A stretch of 64,000 nucleotides of DNA, taken from the NCBI RefSeq assembly GCF_018131075.1, contig NZ_JAFCLS010000035.1:26420-90419 (forward strand). Direction: 5' to 3'. Of this stretch, positions 16,779-25,640 are shown piece by piece; positions within the stretch are counted from its first letter, which is position 1; the number at the start of each line of letters is the position of its first letter. Both the position numbers and the translations under genes were made by a program. Below the pieces are notes generated by a model. It worked only from the letters and a program-made list of their open reading frames with translations, was not told where the DNA came from and searched no databases. This DNA is from Bradyrhizobium sp. JYMT SZCCT0428. GTDB taxonomy: Bacteria > Pseudomonadota > Alphaproteobacteria > Rhizobiales > Xanthobacteraceae.

Positions 16779-16830
16779 ACATAAATTATCATTTTTTGGA
16801 ATGAAAACCACATAAATATGAAAATTATGT
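16779..16830. promoter_or_regulatory. Repeated operator-like sites between IclR gene and its divergent target
   Basis: ACATAAAT occurs twice in direct orientation (16779-16786 and 16810-16817), 31 bp apart, about three helical turns. The second copy also forms an inverted repeat ACATAA (16810-16815) / TTATGT (16825-16830). The stretch is strongly AT-rich in an otherwise GC-rich region. I infer an IclR binding region that may control both directions. Confidence 0.5.
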
Positions 16831-16924
16831 TGTACGCGCGGCGACCGCCATTCCCGCCGCTGCGAATTTCGCTTCGTCGATGGGCCGCGTGCCATGCCGG
16901 CGGGGCGCTCAACGGGAGAGAAGG

Positions 16925-18085
16925 ATGTCTCGTCACTACGACGTCGATGCCGTGCGGAAGGAATTCCCGGCCGCCGAGAGGATGGTTTATCTCGACTCGG
17001 GATTCCAGGCGCCACTCGCACGTCCCGTAAAGGCAGCGATCGAGCTCTTCCTGCGCGAGGGCCTGGAGACGGCCGGACCGAAAAGCGTGTGGCTCGATCG
17101 AGTCGAGCAGACCCGCGCCAAGGTCGCGCGTTTCCTGGGCGTGTCCGCCGACGAGATCGCTTTTACGAAAAACACCTCGGAAAGCATGAACATCGCGGCC
17201 AACGCCCTGCCTCTACATGCGGGCGATAATGTCCTGATGATCCACGGCGATCACCCCAACAACGCGTACGCCTTCCTCAATCTGCAAAAGAAGGGCGTCC
17301 AGGTCGACTTTTTGCCGATGACGGAAGTCGTGAATGCAGAAAGCTTTCTGCCCCACATCGACGAGAACACCCGCGCGATCTCGATGTCGCATGTGACTTT
17401 CCACGCCGGGCACCGCTTCGACATCGAAAGCATCGGCGCGTTGTGCGCGGAAAGGAAGCTCTATTTCATCGTCGACGTCATGCAGGCGATCGGCGTCGTC
17501 CCGATCGATGCCAAGGCGATCCGCGCGAGTTTCGTCGGGTCAGGAAGTCACAAGGGCTTGCTGGTCCCCCAGGGGCTCGGACTGCTCTACTGGGACAAGG
17601 CCGTGAACGAGCTGGAGCCAACTTATCTGGCAGCCGCCAGCCTGGCGGCGGTTCCCACTGATCTGATAGCTCGTCCGGAAAATCTGATGCCGGCCTCGAG
17701 CGCCCGGCGTTTCGAACTCGGCAACTTCAACCTTCCGGCAATCCACGCGCTCGGCGCTTCGCTCGACATGATCGAGCAGATCGGCGTGCAGAACATTCAG
17801 AACCATTGCTTCGATCTCGGCGACCATCTCATCGCCCAACTGGATGAACTCGACATCCGCCTTGTCGGTCCACGCGACCGGCAGCACCGCGCGCCGCACA
17901 TCTACGTCGTCGATCTGCCCGCTGCCGAATGGCTCGGGTACTTCGAAGAGAGCGGCGTACGCGTTTCGCCCGAACGTGACGGCATCCGCGTCTCGTTCGG
18001 CATGTTCAACACGACCACCGACGTCGATCGCCTGATCGAACTTGTCCGCCGGCGCGGCCGAAAGACATCAACCAAAGCAGCTTAG
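16925..18085 (+). CDS. Class V aminotransferase-fold PLP enzyme
   Basis: 386 residues from an ATG with GGAGAGAAGG upstream. Fold-type I landmarks: NTSESMNIAANAL (PLP phosphate contact), FIVDVMQAIG (Asp pairing with the pyridine nitrogen) and GSGSHKGLLVPQGLG with the Schiff-base lysine. The family includes cysteine desulfurases, isopenicillin-N epimerase-like enzymes and kynureninase-like lyases; the catalytic Cys loop of desulfurases is not evident. Its position at the head of a polar amino-acid ABC operon under an IclR regulator suggests catabolism or racemisation of the imported amino acid. Substrate unknown. Confidence 0.85.
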   Translation: MSRHYDVDAVRKEFPAAERMVYLDSGFQAPLARPVKAAIELFLREGLETAGPKSVWLDRVEQTRAKVARFLGVSADEIAFTKNTSESMNIAANALPLHAGDNVLMIHGDHPNNAYAFLNLQKKGVQVDFLPMTEVVNAESFLPHIDENTRAISMSHVTFHAGHRFDIESIGALCAERKLYFIVDVMQAIGVVPIDAKAIRASFVGSGSHKGLLVPQGLGLLYWDKAVNELEPTYLAAASLAAVPTDLIARPENLMPASSARRFELGNFNLPAIHALGASLDMIEQIGVQNIQNHCFDLGDHLIAQLDELDIRLVGPRDRQHRAPHIYVVDLPAAEWLGYFEESGVRVSPERDGIRVSFGMFNTTTDVDRLIELVRRRGRKTSTKAA

Positions 18086-18117
18086 ACGACCTTCGATCAC
18101 TGAGGAGGACACAGGAC

Positions 18118-19020
18118 ATGAGGAATTTTGCGCGGGTACTGGGACTTCTGCCGAGCCTCTTGGCGACTGGCGCCATGGTCGAGCCGTCTGCCGCAGCGGA
18201 CAGCCCGACACTCACCAAGATCAAGTCCAGCGGCGCTGTTACGATCGGCTACCGCGAGGCCTCTATTCCCTTCTCCTATCTCGGAGCCGATCAAAAGCCC
18301 GTCGGATTCTCGCTGGATCTCTGCGCGGCAATCGTCGAGCGCATCAAGACCGACCTCACGCTGCCCAATCTCTCCGTCAAGTACACGCCGGTGAATTCGT
18401 CGAACAGAATCCCGCTGATCCAGAGCGGCACGGTCGACATCGAATGTGGAGGAACGGCAAACGACAGGAAGCGACAGGAACAAGTGTCGTTTTCGGTCGC
18501 GACGTTCGTCAGCCAGCCGCGATGGCTGGTGAAGGCCGATAGCGGGCTGAAGAGCGCCGCCGACCTCAAGGGAAAGACAATCGTCGTGACCCAGGGCTCC
18601 AACGCGGTCGGTTTCGCCCAGGCGGTAAACGCGAAGGAACAGCTTGGCTTCAACATCGTGCAGGCGAAGGATCACGCCGAGTCGTTCCTGATGCTGAACA
18701 CCGGCCGCGCCGCAGCTTTCATGGAGGACGACATCCTGCTCGCCGGCCTCAAGGCCGCCGCGCCCAATCCGAACGCGCTGGCATTCCTCCCCGAAGGCTA
18801 CGCAAAGATCTATTATGGGCTGATGTTCACGAAGGGGGATGTCGGGTTCAAGGCGCTCGTCGACGACGTTCTCTCCAGGCAGATGGCATCAGGCCAGTTC
18901 GAGAAGACCTACGCGAAGTGGTTCACGAGCCCGATCCCGCCGAAGAGCGAGAATCTCGCATTCCCGTTGACGGATACCCTCAAGCAGAGGATCACGCATC
19001 CAAGCGATGCCGTAGACTAA
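18118..19020 (+). CDS. Amino-acid ABC transporter, periplasmic binding protein
   Basis: 300 residues with an N-terminal signal peptide (MRNFARVLGLLPSLLATGAM, cleavage near AAADSPT) and the SBP_bac_3 fold: GAVTIGYREASIPFSY, then VGFSLDLCAAIVERIK, then DIECGGTANDRKRQEQVSFS. These match the glutamate/aspartate-binding GltI group, in which the final TNDRxRQ motif contacts the ligand carboxylate. A GAGGAGG ribosome-binding site precedes the ATG, 32 bp after the PLP enzyme gene. It delivers substrate to the two permeases encoded next. Confidence 0.92.
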   Translation: MRNFARVLGLLPSLLATGAMVEPSAAADSPTLTKIKSSGAVTIGYREASIPFSYLGADQKPVGFSLDLCAAIVERIKTDLTLPNLSVKYTPVNSSNRIPLIQSGTVDIECGGTANDRKRQEQVSFSVATFVSQPRWLVKADSGLKSAADLKGKTIVVTQGSNAVGFAQAVNAKEQLGFNIVQAKDHAESFLMLNTGRAAAFMEDDILLAGLKAAAPNPNALAFLPEGYAKIYYGLMFTKGDVGFKALVDDVLSRQMASGQFEKTYAKWFTSPIPPKSENLAFPLTDTLKQRITHPSDAVD

Positions 19021-19091
19021 GCTGTAGACCAGTCCAGGCGCGATAGGCGCGATGGTCTCACGCAAGATGATCGTCGCATGTACCTGTAATC

Positions 19092-19886
19092 GTGAGGCTC
19101 GCGGTGTTCGAAGTTCTTTTTGAACAGACGGCGGATGGTCAGCGCTACATCGACTGGCTTCTCTCGGGTCTCGGTTGGACCTTGGCGCTGGCGTTCTTTG
19201 GCTGGTGGATCGCGTTTGCCATCGGCGTCGTGGTTGGAATCGGCCGAACGGTCCAAAACCGGCTCGTTGCGGCACTGGCCCGGCTATACGTCGAAATATT
19301 CCGGAACATCCCCGTTCTGGTGCAGATGTTCCTCTGGTACTTCGTCCTTCCCGAGATCTTGCCGGGTTCGCTCGGCAACGCGATCAAGCAAATACCACCG
19401 CCCTGGGGCTCGTTCGTTCCGGCGCTGCTCTGCCTCAGCCTGTATACCGCCGCCCGCATCGCCGAACAGGTGCGCGCCGGGATCGAGGCCCTGCCGAAGG
19501 GGCAAGCCGAAGCAGCCAATGCGCTCGGCCTTGGCGGGTACCTGACCTATCGATACGTCATCGTCCCGCAAGCGCTGCGCCTCATCGTGCCGAGCCTGAC
19601 CAGCGAGGTGATGGGCATCTACAAGAATACGTCGGTTGCCCTGACGATCGGCCTCATGGAGCTGACCGCCCAGGCGCGTCAGATCAGCGAGGCCACGTTT
19701 CAAACTTTCACGGCTTTCGGTGCCGCGACGCTCATCTACCTCGCCCTCGCCCTGATCGCCTATCAGTCGATGATGCTCATCGACAAAGCCCTGCACATCC
19801 CTGGCAGCGCACCCGTCAAGGACATTGCTGGACCGGAACAACCGGACGACGTGCAACTGCCTGCCACCATGGAGGTCGTGAAATGA
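19092..19886 (+). CDS. Amino-acid ABC transporter permease 1
   Basis: 264 residues (GTG start) with about five membrane helices and the HisM/GltJ-type BPD_transp_1 core: RNIPVLVQMFLWYFVLP, then the EAA loop QAEAANALGLGGYLTYRYVI. The C-terminal ~25 residues are a hydrophilic extension. It overlaps the second permease gene by four bases, so the two are translationally coupled and probably form a heterodimer. Confidence 0.92.
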   Translation: MRLAVFEVLFEQTADGQRYIDWLLSGLGWTLALAFFGWWIAFAIGVVVGIGRTVQNRLVAALARLYVEIFRNIPVLVQMFLWYFVLPEILPGSLGNAIKQIPPPWGSFVPALLCLSLYTAARIAEQVRAGIEALPKGQAEAANALGLGGYLTYRYVIVPQALRLIVPSLTSEVMGIYKNTSVALTIGLMELTAQARQISEATFQTFTAFGAATLIYLALALIAYQSMMLIDKALHIPGSAPVKDIAGPEQPDDVQLPATMEVVK

Positions 19887-20578
19887 ACAGTCTCGATTTC
19901 TCGATCATCCTGCAGGCGTGGCCCTATCTCTGGTCGGGATTGCTGTTCTCCCTTGCGCTAACGGCTGCGGCTTCGCTCATCGGCTTGATCCTCGGGACCT
20001 GCTTCGCCCTGGTGCAGCACTTCGAGATACCGGTCGTCAGCCAGATCGTGCGTGGTTACATCGCGCTGATGCGATCGATCCCGCTCATCCTGGTCTTGTT
20101 CTGGTTCTTCTTCCTCGTGCCGATCGTGCTTGGGCACCTGAGCGGAAACGGCCGTCCGATTCCGATCGGCGCCACCTACACCGCCTTCATTACGTTCGGT
20201 CTGTTCGAGGCGGCCTACTACTCGGAGATCATTCGCGTCGGGTTGCGCGCGGTGAACAAGGGCCAGTTCGAGGCGTGCCAGGCGCTCGCATTATCCACCT
20301 TCGACACCTACCGGTCCGTGATCCTGCCGCAGGTGATACGCGCGGCTAGTCCGATCATTCTGAGCCAGACCATCATCCTGTTTCAGGACACCTCGCTCGT
20401 CTATGTCCTCTCGCTTACCGACCTCCTCGGCGCAGCTTCGAAGCTTGCGCAACTCAACGGGCGTCTTGTCGAGATGTATCTCGCTGTCGCACTGGTCTAC
20501 CTCGTCATCAGTTCGGCGGCTTCCCAGTGCGTTGCCTCGCTCCGAAAGCGTTACGCATTCACCGGGGCGCATCGATAG
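19883..20578 (+). CDS. Amino-acid ABC transporter permease 2
   Basis: 231 residues, GltK-like, with RSIPLILVLFWFFFLVP, the EAA loop QFEACQALALSTFDTYRSVI, and about five membrane helices. The ATG lies in an ATGA overlap with permease 1. It completes the membrane channel of the importer. Confidence 0.92.
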   Translation: MNSLDFSIILQAWPYLWSGLLFSLALTAAASLIGLILGTCFALVQHFEIPVVSQIVRGYIALMRSIPLILVLFWFFFLVPIVLGHLSGNGRPIPIGATYTAFITFGLFEAAYYSEIIRVGLRAVNKGQFEACQALALSTFDTYRSVILPQVIRAASPIILSQTIILFQDTSLVYVLSLTDLLGAASKLAQLNGRLVEMYLAVALVYLVISSAASQCVASLRKRYAFTGAHR

Positions 20579-20631
20579 TCGATCGGCGGCCTGAACAAGC
20601 CACCAGCCGAACTCAAATTTGGGAGACGAAA

Positions 20632-21399
20632 ATGCTGCAGGAAAGCGCTGGTCGCCCGGCCCCACCCTCCTCGATAGTCGTCGTCGAGCATCTGGTGAAG
20701 CGGTTCGGCCGTTTCGCGGCGCTGAACGACGTCAATCTCGAGGTCGCAAGAGGAGAAAAGATCGTCATCTGCGGACCCTCGGGGTCAGGCAAGTCGACGC
20801 TTATCCGCTGCATCAACCATATCGAAAAGCATGATGGCGGCCGGATCGTCATCGACGGCATCGAGCTGACCGATCGCATGGCCGACATCAACAGCGTGCG
20901 TTGCGAGGTCGGGATGGTGTTTCAAAGCTTCAACCTGTTCCCGCATCTCTCGGTCGTCGAGAATTGCATGCTGGCTCCGATCAAGGTTCGTGGGCTTTCC
21001 AGGCTGGACGCTCATGACCGCGCGATCGGCCTGCTCAGGAAGGTGCGGATCCATGACCAGGCCAACAAATACCCGGCGCAGCTGTCGGGCGGTCAGCAGC
21101 AGCGTGTCGCCATTGCGCGAGCCCTGTGCATGCAGCCAAAGATCATGCTGTTCGACGAGCCGACTTCCGCGCTCGATCCGGAGATGGTCAAGGAGGTGCT
21201 CGAAACGATGGTCGAGCTCGCGCAAGAAGGAATGACCATGGTCTGCGTCACGCACGAAATGGGGTTCGCGCGCGAAGTCGCTGATCGGGTGATCTTCATG
21301 GATGGCGGGTCCATCGTGGAAGAAGGCGATCCGGACACGTTCTTCCGCGCTCCCCGCACCGAACGTGCGAAGAGCTTCCTGAGCCAGATCATCCACTAG
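20632..21399 (+). CDS. Amino-acid ABC transporter ATP-binding protein
   Basis: 255 residues from the ATG preceded by GGGAGACGAAA. Walker A GPSGSGKST, Q-loop VFQSFNLFPH, signature LSGGQQQRVAIARAL, Walker B IMLFDEPTSALD and the switch His in VCVTHEMGFAREV are all intact. This is the GltL/GlnQ class that energises polar amino-acid import. It is the last gene of the cluster; a convergent terC gene follows. Confidence 0.95.
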   Translation: MLQESAGRPAPPSSIVVVEHLVKRFGRFAALNDVNLEVARGEKIVICGPSGSGKSTLIRCINHIEKHDGGRIVIDGIELTDRMADINSVRCEVGMVFQSFNLFPHLSVVENCMLAPIKVRGLSRLDAHDRAIGLLRKVRIHDQANKYPAQLSGGQQQRVAIARALCMQPKIMLFDEPTSALDPEMVKEVLETMVELAQEGMTMVCVTHEMGFAREVADRVIFMDGGSIVEEGDPDTFFRAPRTERAKSFLSQIIH

Positions 21400-21403
21400 G
21401 ATC

Positions 21404-21421
21404 GCCTGCTGCGGCGCAGGC
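21404..21421. terminator. Short hairpin between convergent genes
   Basis: GCCTGC (21404-21409) and GCAGGC (21416-21421) form a 6-bp stem with a 6-base loop in the 45-bp gap between the ABC ATPase gene and terC. No strong T-run on either side, so it is only a weak candidate for a bidirectional terminator. Confidence 0.3.
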
Positions 21422-21444
21422 TCTCGCTCGAAAACGCTGTTGGT

Positions 21445-22284
21445 TCACGCCGCCTTGGCGGCGTGCTCGGCTGCGTGTTTTTGCTGCGCGCTCTTGCGCC
21501 ACATCGATCCCACAACCAGCACGATCGCGATGCCGATCAGGCCGCACACCACTTCGGCACCATGACCGCCATTGGCGAAGTGCAAGCCGATCGGGCCGAA
21601 AACGCGGTCGAGCGAAACGCCGATCGGCCCATCGGAAAGCGCACGCAAATGCGGAACGACGGCAGGATCGGTGGCCATCACCTCGCCGGCGACCCAGCCG
21701 AGCAGGCCTGCACCGGCCCACACCAGGGCGGGCATGCGCGTCAGCAGCGCCATGATCAGCGCCGCACCGGCAACGATCAGGGGAACGCTGATCGCAAGGC
21801 CGATCACCAGCAGCGGAATGCTGCCATTGGCGGCCGCTGCGACCGCGATCACGTTGTCGAGGCTCATCACGATGTCTGCGATCGCCACGATCCGCACGGC
21901 AGCCCACAGATGCGCCGCCGCGTGCACGTCGCCCTCACCTTCATCTTCGGGCACGAGCAGCTTGGCCGCGATGTAGAGCAGCGCCAGGCCGCCGACGAGC
22001 TTGAGGAACGGCAGCGCCATCAGCGACACGACGATGCCGGTGAAGATGATGCGCAGCCCAACGGCGACGCCGGCGCCGAGGATCATGCCCCAGAACCGCT
22101 GGCGCGGCGGCAGCCCGCGGCACGCCATCGCGATGACGAGCGCATTGTCGCCCGACAGCAGGATGTTGATCCACATGATCTTGCCGAGCGCGACCCAGAA
22201 AGTGGGCTGCTGCATCTCGGCCTGAAACTGCGTGAAGAAAGTCGAGATCGTCGCCGGATCGAAAATTTGCAGCACCCAGTTCAC
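21445..22284 (-). CDS. TerC-family integral membrane protein (YjbE type)
   Basis: 279 residues with seven or so membrane helices. Two acidic intramembrane motifs of the family are present: NILLSGDNALVIAMA near residue 45 and DIVMSLDNVIAVAAA near residue 137. TerC proteins export metal ions such as manganese. The protein starts normally at an ATG and ends in an Ala/His/Lys tail. Not co-directional with the transporter cluster next to it. Confidence 0.88.
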   Translation of the reverse strand: MNWVLQIFDPATISTFFTQFQAEMQQPTFWVALGKIMWINILLSGDNALVIAMACRGLPPRQRFWGMILGAGVAVGLRIIFTGIVVSLMALPFLKLVGGLALLYIAAKLLVPEDEGEGDVHAAAHLWAAVRIVAIADIVMSLDNVIAVAAAANGSIPLLVIGLAISVPLIVAGAALIMALLTRMPALVWAGAGLLGWVAGEVMATDPAVVPHLRALSDGPIGVSLDRVFGPIGLHFANGGHGAEVVCGLIGIAIVLVVGSMWRKSAQQKHAAEHAAKAA

Positions 22285-22344
22285 AGCATGCTCCCCCCGG
22301 CGCTCGGCCGTCCTGAGCGGCGCTCGCGCGCCGCTCGTTTTGAA

Positions 22345-22767
22345 TTAACCGACGATTTCGTTGCCGGAGAAGAACTGCGCGATTTCGATCGCGGCCGTCT
22401 CCGTGGCGTCCGAACCATGCACCGAATTCTCGCCGATCGACTTGGCGTGAACCTTGCGGATCGTGCCCTCGGCCGCCTTCGACGGATCGGTGGCGCCCAT
22501 TACGTCGCGATACTTCAGCACCGCACCCTCGCCCTGCAACACCTGCACCACGACCGGGCCCGACGTCATGAAGTCGACCAGTTCGCCAAAGAACGGACGC
22601 GCCTTATGGACCGCGTAAAAGGTTTCAGCCTGGTCGCGCGTCATGCGAATGCGCTTCTGGGCCACGATCCGAAGACCCGCCTTCTCGATCAACGCGTTGA
22701 CGGCGCCGGTCAGATTGCGCTCGGTCGCGTCGGGTTTGATGATCGAGAAAGTGCGTTCCATCGCCAT
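22345..22767 (-). CDS. ndk: Nucleoside diphosphate kinase
   Basis: 140 residues, the standard length. Starts MAMERTFSIIKPDATERN; a longer open frame upstream has no family similarity and is not used. The catalytic phosphohistidine is His117 in GENSVHGSDA. It equilibrates nucleoside triphosphates using ATP. Confidence 0.97.
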   Translation of the reverse strand: MAMERTFSIIKPDATERNLTGAVNALIEKAGLRIVAQKRIRMTRDQAETFYAVHKARPFFGELVDFMTSGPVVVQVLQGEGAVLKYRDVMGATDPSKAAEGTIRKVHAKSIGENSVHGSDATETAAIEIAQFFSGNEIVG

Positions 22768-23335
22768 AGTTACGTCCTTACAAACACTGATTGGGAGTTG
22801 GGGGCTTATATCGGCGCAGTCCTGCGACGGCAAGCGACCCAATGCCGCGTTATCGCGCGCTTTTGACGCGTTTTCGCTGGCCAGACCCCTGCCGCCCCGG
22901 AGCGCGTCCAGGCCGGCTTTTCGATCGAAAACGCTTCGGGCCCTTGATTGCAGCCATTTCACGCCGTCCCGAAGGCGTTCAGCAAGTTAGGCTTTCGGGC
23001 AATCGGGCGTCTTGTGGGCCGACCAGAAGCGAGCTCACGGACGGCGCGATTTCAGCGCCGAAACCTCACGGAGACGATCACGCTTCGCGATCAGATGATC
23101 GCGTTTCGCAATCGATCGCCTTGCGTTGCCGTGGCTTCGCTGGGAGTGGCCCGCGTCCGCTTCGGCGGGCCCACTATGGCCCCCGGGCCATGCAGGGAAC
23201 CCGTGGGACAGTGCTTTTCCGGCTCGCTTCAGATGCATGCATGGAAGTTCTGCAACCGGAAACAAATCGCAGCGTCGTGACTTGATCCTGCAGCAACTTA
23301 CTCAGACTTACTCAAAAGCGACGCTGGAACTCGCC
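22768..23335. other. 568-bp region without a supported gene; contains a palindrome
   Basis: Several open frames cross it but all look like composition artefacts. It must hold the ndk promoter at its left end. A palindrome GCGATCAGATGATCGC lies at 23087-23102 (7-bp arms, 2-bp centre), flanked by further CGCGATC-like pieces, reminiscent of short dispersed palindromes. Nothing else stands out. Confidence 0.5.
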
Positions 23336-23509
23336 ATGGATAGCCGAATCAATCCCGTTTCCGAGCAGATCGATCACCGGACTTCGCGATCGATCTGCGA
23401 TGCCGTCGGCGAACGGTTGCAGCAATATATGCGTCCGGAAACCGAACTCTCGCCCCACTTGCAGCAACTGATCAATGAGCTGCGCCGGCGTGAAAACGAG
23501 CGGCATTAA
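23336..23509 (+). CDS. Small conserved-looking protein, 57 aa
   Basis: Starts MDSRINPVSEQIDHRTSRSI. The protein is hydrophilic and helical, ending LSPHLQQLINELRRRENERH, which reads like a real short rhizobial protein with paired amphipathic helices. A longer in-frame extension upstream has no protein-like character. Function unknown. Confidence 0.55.
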   Translation: MDSRINPVSEQIDHRTSRSICDAVGERLQQYMRPETELSPHLQQLINELRRRENERH

Positions 23510-23604
23510 CCTGTATCGGGAGCCTTGGGACCCCTAAGCCTCGGGAGCGCCTGTTCGTCACATAAATCGGTTGCGTTTGGTAGCGGCTCCGGTGACAAGG
23601 CCGC

Positions 23605-25479
23605 ATGCTTTCAATCACAGATATCTCGATCCGGATTGCCGGACGGCTTTTGATCGAGGACAGCTCGGTACAGATCGTGCCCGGCGCACGCGTCGGCTTT
23701 GTCGGCCGTAACGGCGTCGGGAAATCGACGCTGTTTCACGCGATTCGCGGTGATCTGCCGACCGAATCCGGCAGCATCTCGATACCTCCGCGCTGGCGCA
23801 TCGGCAGCCTTGCGCAGGAAGCCCCCGACGGGCCGGAAAGCCTCATCAACGTCGTGCTGAAGGCCGACCTCGAACGAGACGCATTGTTACAGGAAGCCGA
23901 GACCGCCGACGATCCGCACCGGATCGCCGAGATCCAGACCCGGCTGGTCGATATCGATGCGCATTCGGCGCCCGCCCGCGCCGCGGCGATCCTCTCGGGC
24001 CTCGGCTTCTCGACCGCCGATCAGGCCCGCCCCTGTTCGGAATTCTCCGGCGGCTGGCGCATGCGGGTTGCACTCGCCGCGACGCTGTTTGCGGCGCCCG
24101 ATTTGCTGCTGCTCGACGAGCCCACCAATTACCTCGACCTCGAAGGCACGCTCTGGCTGGAAGACCATCTGGCGAATTATCCGCGCACCGTGATCGTGAT
24201 CAGCCATGACCGCGATCTCCTGGACACGTCGGTCGACCAGATCCTGCACCTCGATCGCGGCAAGCTGACGCTCTACAAGGGCACCTATTCGTCGTTCGAG
24301 GAGCAGCGCGCCACGCGCGAGATGCTCGACGCCAAGCACGCCAAGCGGCAGATGGACGAGCGCAAGCGGCTGCAGGCGTTCGTCGACCGTTTCAAGGCGA
24401 AAGCGTCCAAGGCGCGCCAGGCCCAGTCGCGCGTGAAAATGCTGGAGCGGATGAAGCCGGTCACCGCGCTGGTGACGCAGGACGTGCGCGAGATTTCATT
24501 CCCGACGCCTGAAAAGATGCTGTCGCCGCCGATCATCGCGGTCGATGACGTCTCGGTCGGCTACGATCCCAAAAAGCCGGTGCTCAACCGCGTAACGCTG
24601 CGCATCGATACCGAAGACCGCATCGCGCTCCTGGGATCGAACGGCAACGGCAAATCGACACTTGTAAAACTGCTGGCGAACAAGCTGCCGCCGTTCTCGG
24701 GGCGGATCACGCGCGCGGAAAAACTGTCGGTCGGATATTTCGCGCAGCATCAGGTCGACGAACTCAACCTCGATGGCTCGCCCTACGACCATGTCCGCAA
24801 GCTGATGCCCGAGACGCCCGAGAGCAAGGTGCGCGCGCGGGTCGGCGCCATCGGATTTTCCGGCAAGGCCGGCGACACCCTGGTGAAAAGCCTGTCGGGC
24901 GGCGAGAAAGCGCGGCTGCTGCTCGGCCTCGCCACGTTCTACGGCCCCAACATGATCATCCTGGACGAGCCGACCAACCATCTGGACATCGACAGCCGCG
25001 CCGCCCTGGCCGAAGCGATCAATGAATTTCCGGGCGCCGTCATCATGGTCTCGCATGACCGTTATCTGATCGAAGCCTGCGCCGATCAATTGTGGGTGGT
25101 CGCCAACCAGACCGTGACGACCTATGACGGCGATCTCGACGATTATCGGCGTATGGTACTGTCGATCCGCGATGTCAGACCAACTTCGCGCGACCGTGGC
25201 AATGAGCGCGCGAAAGAAAACTCTAAGCCCGAGCGCGGCAAAAGCGAAAAGCGCACGCCGCTGCGGCAGAAAATCGCCGAGGCCGAAGCCGAGATCGCGC
25301 GTATCAACGGCATCATCGCCAAGATCGACACCGCGCTCGCGCTGCCGGATCTGTTCACGCGCGATCCGAAGCAGGCCGCCCAGCTCAGCAAGGCCCGCGC
25401 CGGTGCCGCAAGCGCACTACAGCGTGCTGAAGAAGACTGGCTGGAGGCTAGTTCGCAATATGACGAGGCGACGGGTTGA
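23605..25479 (+). CDS. ABC-F family ATPase (Uup/EttA-like)
   Basis: 624 residues with two ABC cassettes and no membrane segment. Cassette 1: Walker A GRNGVGKST, signature SGGWRM, Walker B LLLLDEPTNYLD. Cassette 2: GSNGNGKST, LSGGEKARLL, MIILDEPTNHLD. The inter-cassette linker (~235-300, rich in Lys/Arg) and a C-terminal coiled-coil tail (RQKIAEAEAEIARINGIIAK) match Uup-type proteins that act on ribosomes or branched DNA. Starts ATG after a short leader. Confidence 0.93.
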   Translation: MLSITDISIRIAGRLLIEDSSVQIVPGARVGFVGRNGVGKSTLFHAIRGDLPTESGSISIPPRWRIGSLAQEAPDGPESLINVVLKADLERDALLQEAETADDPHRIAEIQTRLVDIDAHSAPARAAAILSGLGFSTADQARPCSEFSGGWRMRVALAATLFAAPDLLLLDEPTNYLDLEGTLWLEDHLANYPRTVIVISHDRDLLDTSVDQILHLDRGKLTLYKGTYSSFEEQRATREMLDAKHAKRQMDERKRLQAFVDRFKAKASKARQAQSRVKMLERMKPVTALVTQDVREISFPTPEKMLSPPIIAVDDVSVGYDPKKPVLNRVTLRIDTEDRIALLGSNGNGKSTLVKLLANKLPPFSGRITRAEKLSVGYFAQHQVDELNLDGSPYDHVRKLMPETPESKVRARVGAIGFSGKAGDTLVKSLSGGEKARLLLGLATFYGPNMIILDEPTNHLDIDSRAALAEAINEFPGAVIMVSHDRYLIEACADQLWVVANQTVTTYDGDLDDYRRMVLSIRDVRPTSRDRGNERAKENSKPERGKSEKRTPLRQKIAEAEAEIARINGIIAKIDTALALPDLFTRDPKQAAQLSKARAGAASALQRAEEDWLEASSQYDEATG

Positions 25480-25502
25480 AATGAATTTGCGATCGATGGC
25501 TT

Positions 25503-25600
25503 CATCCTTCGAGACGCGGCTTACGCCGCTCCTCAGGAAGAGGTCTTAGATCCTCATGGTGAGGAGCGCGGCAAAGCCGCGCGTCTCGAACCACGAGGCC
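25503..25600. repeat. Bradyrhizobium-type intergenic palindromic repeat
   Basis: Two halves in inverted orientation: CATCCTTCGAGACGCGGC ... GCTCCTCAGGA at left and TCCTCATGGTGAGGAGCGCG ... GCGCGTCTCGAACCACGAGG at right, each able to fold on itself. From general knowledge, near-identical elements recur in Bradyrhizobium and Rhodopseudomonas genomes. It sits between the ABC-F gene and a convergent lipoprotein gene, where it may also end transcription. Confidence 0.75.
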
Positions 25601-25640
25601 CCGCACGCGCAGGCATCACTCTGACAAAATGAAAAGTGGC

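Noticed and set aside
21463..22866. 467-codon frame opposite terC and ndk
   Set aside because: It spans two well-supported minus-strand genes and is composed of His/Arg/Asp-rich antisense sequence.
22791..23285. Plus-strand frames upstream of the 57-aa gene
   Set aside because: Arg/Pro-rich, no ribosome-binding site, and they run antisense through the ndk leader.
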